Origin: a virus | Reading direction: 5' to 3' (one strand) | Length of the DNA stretch: 51,117 bases | IMG/VR virus record: IMGVR_UViG_3300031974_002532 | Coordinates: 1-51,117 of that record | Part shown: positions 49,177-51,117 of the stretch, one piece after another | Numbering within the stretch: the stretch's first letter is position 1 | Layout of the letters: every line of letters starts with the position of its first letter | Program-made: the position numbers and the translations under genes | Notes under the pieces: generated by a model | The model's input: only the letters and a program-made list of their open reading frames with translations | The model's database searches: none | What the model was told of the DNA's origin: nothing

Positions 49177-51117
49177 ATGTCTCATAGGATTATTAACGGC
49201 CTATCATCGACTGAAGCTAACTTTGGTACTAGGCAATCAAACGATTACGGTGGGTGGGCGCTCAATTCGGGCACGGCCACGTTAAGGTTTGATGCCAATC
49301 GTGGCTTCTACAATAAATATGTTCCAGGCGATGAATACGAGTCCACATATATGGGTAACTCGTTACAAGTAAGATCTACAACGTCGCAATCATCTGTGGT
49401 TGTTGAATCACCGTTTATAAATTCAGTAGGGTTAAGACCCTACTTGATTAGTATTGCTGCTTATTCTAATGTTAACTCTGAAGCGACTTTGGCTGTTGAT
49501 TACTATGCGTCTGAGTCAGATTCTTCACCTACTGAAAGTTCAGAGTCACAAACTGTTTCGATAGAAGCCGGTAATTACTTAAGACTTTACTTAGGTTTTA
49601 CCGCTGACCCTGACGCTACGCTAATGAAGGTAAAAATTACTTTTACCGGACCAAGCGCAGGTAGCTTGGCTGCAGATGATGTTATTGCTCTTTATGATCC
49701 TGTTGTTTGTGAAGAGCACTATACAGGGTATGGTAGAATTTCGTATCTTTTCTACACAGACCTGCCTGAGTTTATGCGGTTAGATGATGAGAACATTGCC
49801 AGCATTGTAAAGTCTCCACAAATTCCTCTACCTTTAAAACGTTTGGTCGAATCACTTGCGTACCCTGCAGATAATATCGCAGATACCGCCATTGATTTTC
49901 AGTACACCCGTGCGACTGAGGGTACGGAAAGTAAATCTAAACTTACCGACCCAGACACCGCTGATACGGCATATCTGTTCTGGCTAGCATCAGTTACCGC
50001 TACGACATTGCTTTCTGCTTCGTCGGGCTTTACCCCTTGGGCTGCTCTAGAAGACTATGATGGTGATAGCGGTGGAGATCCTGGCGAGTGGGAAGACATT
50101 GAAACGCTAGCGGACTGGCTTGCACTTCAAAGTTTAGACCCAGAATTTTTCGACACAATTCAAGGTTTCCGTGACCAGATCCGGACAGGGTTCTCAGGTA
50201 TCAACGCAGGCCGTGCCGACACGATCGTAAGCTACATTCGTACCCTGCTCGACACAGCAACGCCAAACGATACTGCTGTTGTTGTAAACAAAAACGCTAT
50301 GGAAAACCCATTCCAGCTGAGTGTCCTAGTAGACCCTGCGGCAGATCCCGACTCAGCAGGTAATTTCATTACTGACGCTGTAAACAGCAGCTTGTCTGCC
50401 GGTGCATTTGCGACCAAAGTTTCTGAAGCAGCTAACTCCGGTGATGTGTCATATGATATGACGAGTTTGCTTTACCCTGCCACGCATTCTAGTTCTGCGG
50501 CTGGCGGTGTAGACATTTACGGCAAATCGTTTATTTCGGATGAACGTAACTTCGCTCGACATATTCGACTTAACGAAACATCTTCAAATACTGTTGTTGA
50601 GATCGGTGGCGGCGTGGGCGACTCGCATTACAGCGCTGATTCGCAATACTTCTATGGCGATATGTCTAGCTCAACTTACGGGTCGATTACGAGCAGCGAT
50701 ACTGCTACTTTAGATTTGGGTGGCTCGTCTACAGGATACGATCTAGTCTTTGTTGTAACAGATATTACGCTGCCTTCTGCGGCGGTTGATACTGCTGGCG
50801 ACGGCGGCACCACTCCTGCCGACTGGTTGTACCGTGAAAAGTATCTACTAGCGTGCGGTACCGACTCAAGCAGTTCGGACAACGACTGGGCTGTTTATTT
50901 AGTTTCAGGTCATACTTCCGGTCCTGACACTGACGTGCGGCTTCTGCTTGTTGACGGATACGAGGCTGTAGGGGCAGCGAACTATGCCGTGTCCGATCCG
51001 ATTGATTTCAACAGCATCGGTGCTACAGGCCAGTATGTGTTGCGTGTTTCTAGATCAGCTTTGTCAGGAAGTGACGCTACTGTTTCGTTCTACGCTCAAG
51101 GTTCGCTGTATGACGAT
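49177..51117 (+). CDS. Baseplate / tail protein I-like, 3' partial
   Basis: The frame is open from ATG 49177 (TGGAG upstream) to the right edge, at least 647 codons. Residues about 1-190 are beta-rich and may be a decoration domain. About residues 190-400 resemble the tail protein I family that follows J in contractile phages: YLFYTDLPEFMRLDD, LPLKRLVESLAYPADN, then a GFRDQIRTGFSGINAGRADT segment and ENPFQLSVLVDPAADPDSAG. The remainder (Ser/Thr/Asp/Gly-rich strands) looks fibre-like. It should link the baseplate to the tail fibres. Its end is outside the window. Confidence 0.75.
   Translation, partial: MSHRIINGLSSTEANFGTRQSNDYGGWALNSGTATLRFDANRGFYNKYVPGDEYESTYMGNSLQVRSTTSQSSVVVESPFINSVGLRPYLISIAAYSNVNSEATLAVDYYASESDSSPTESSESQTVSIEAGNYLRLYLGFTADPDATLMKVKITFTGPSAGSLAADDVIALYDPVVCEEHYTGYGRISYLFYTDLPEFMRLDDENIASIVKSPQIPLPLKRLVESLAYPADNIADTAIDFQYTRATEGTESKSKLTDPDTADTAYLFWLASVTATTLLSASSGFTPWAALEDYDGDSGGDPGEWEDIETLADWLALQSLDPEFFDTIQGFRDQIRTGFSGINAGRADTIVSYIRTLLDTATPNDTAVVVNKNAMENPFQLSVLVDPAADPDSAGNFITDAVNSSLSAGAFATKVSEAANSGDVSYDMTSLLYPATHSSSAAGGVDIYGKSFISDERNFARHIRLNETSSNTVVEIGGGVGDSHYSADSQYFYGDMSSSTYGSITSSDTATLDLGGSSTGYDLVFVVTDITLPSAAVDTAGDGGTTPADWLYREKYLLACGTDSSSSDNDWAVYLVSGHTSGPDTDVRLLLVDGYEAVGAANYAVSDPIDFNSIGATGQYVLRVSRSALSGSDATVSFYAQGSLYDD

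Noticed and set aside
1-51117. CRISPR arrays, insertion sequences, integrase and attachment sites
   Set aside because: I looked for regularly spaced direct repeats, transposase or integrase motifs and long terminal repeats and saw none.

Overview
The window is 51 kb of a tailed double-stranded DNA phage genome, about 45-48% G+C by eye. Every gene I can support lies on the plus strand. The HK97-fold major capsid protein, tail sheath, tail tube, tape measure, gp25-like protein, J-like protein and gpI-like protein make it a contractile-tailed phage (myovirus). No integrase, portal or terminase is present; the last two presumably lie upstream, because the first gene runs in from the left edge. 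The host is inferred, not shown. Several genes start exactly 6-7 nt after a -10 hexamer and have no Shine-Dalgarno site, an arrangement typical of leaderless mRNAs in Actinobacteria. That, together with domains I associate with actinobacteriophages, suggests a low- to mid-GC aquatic actinobacterium.

Layout. 1-9.6 kb: head-side genes, including two giant multidomain proteins (over 1,340 aa and 1,010 aa) and a capsid-maturation-type protein with Cys modules. 9.77-11.1 kb: major capsid protein, closed by two tandem hairpin terminators. 11.2-15.8 kb: an accessory cassette with its own promoters, containing a hypothetical gene, a B12-dependent class II ribonucleotide reductase, a candidate small RNA, a DNA-binding protein, a membrane protein and a DUF1599-type protein. 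15.8-18.4 kb: head-tail connector and tail-completion proteins. 18.4-26.4 kb: a single 2,657-aa cysteine-free protein carrying a zinc-protease motif, a DEDDh exonuclease and two ADP-ribosyltransferase-like domains. 26.4-38.7 kb: tail genes (sheath, tube, an M15 endolysin, frameshifted tail assembly chaperone, tape measure, hub and a spike-fibre fusion). 38.7-39.8 kb: a lysozyme-fold lipoprotein and a peptidoglycan-binding protein. 39.8-46.5 kb: regulators, a DEDDy exonuclease, an IMPDH/GMP reductase homologue, DNA polymerase I, a sigma-70 factor and tRNA-Leu(UAA). 46.5-51.1 kb: baseplate genes, the last cut by the right edge.

How it fits together. The structural module is interrupted twice by metabolic, replication and regulatory genes. 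The reductase, purine enzyme, polymerase and sigma factor would supply dNTPs, copy the genome and redirect transcription. Four peptidoglycan-binding-type domains are spread over the endolysin, hub and two lysis-side proteins. The most unusual component is the set of giant enzyme-bearing proteins embedded among the morphogenesis genes. Their domain content, and the complete absence of cysteine in the largest (a property shared with the tape measure protein), fit virion-carried polyvalent effectors delivered with the DNA; this is inference.
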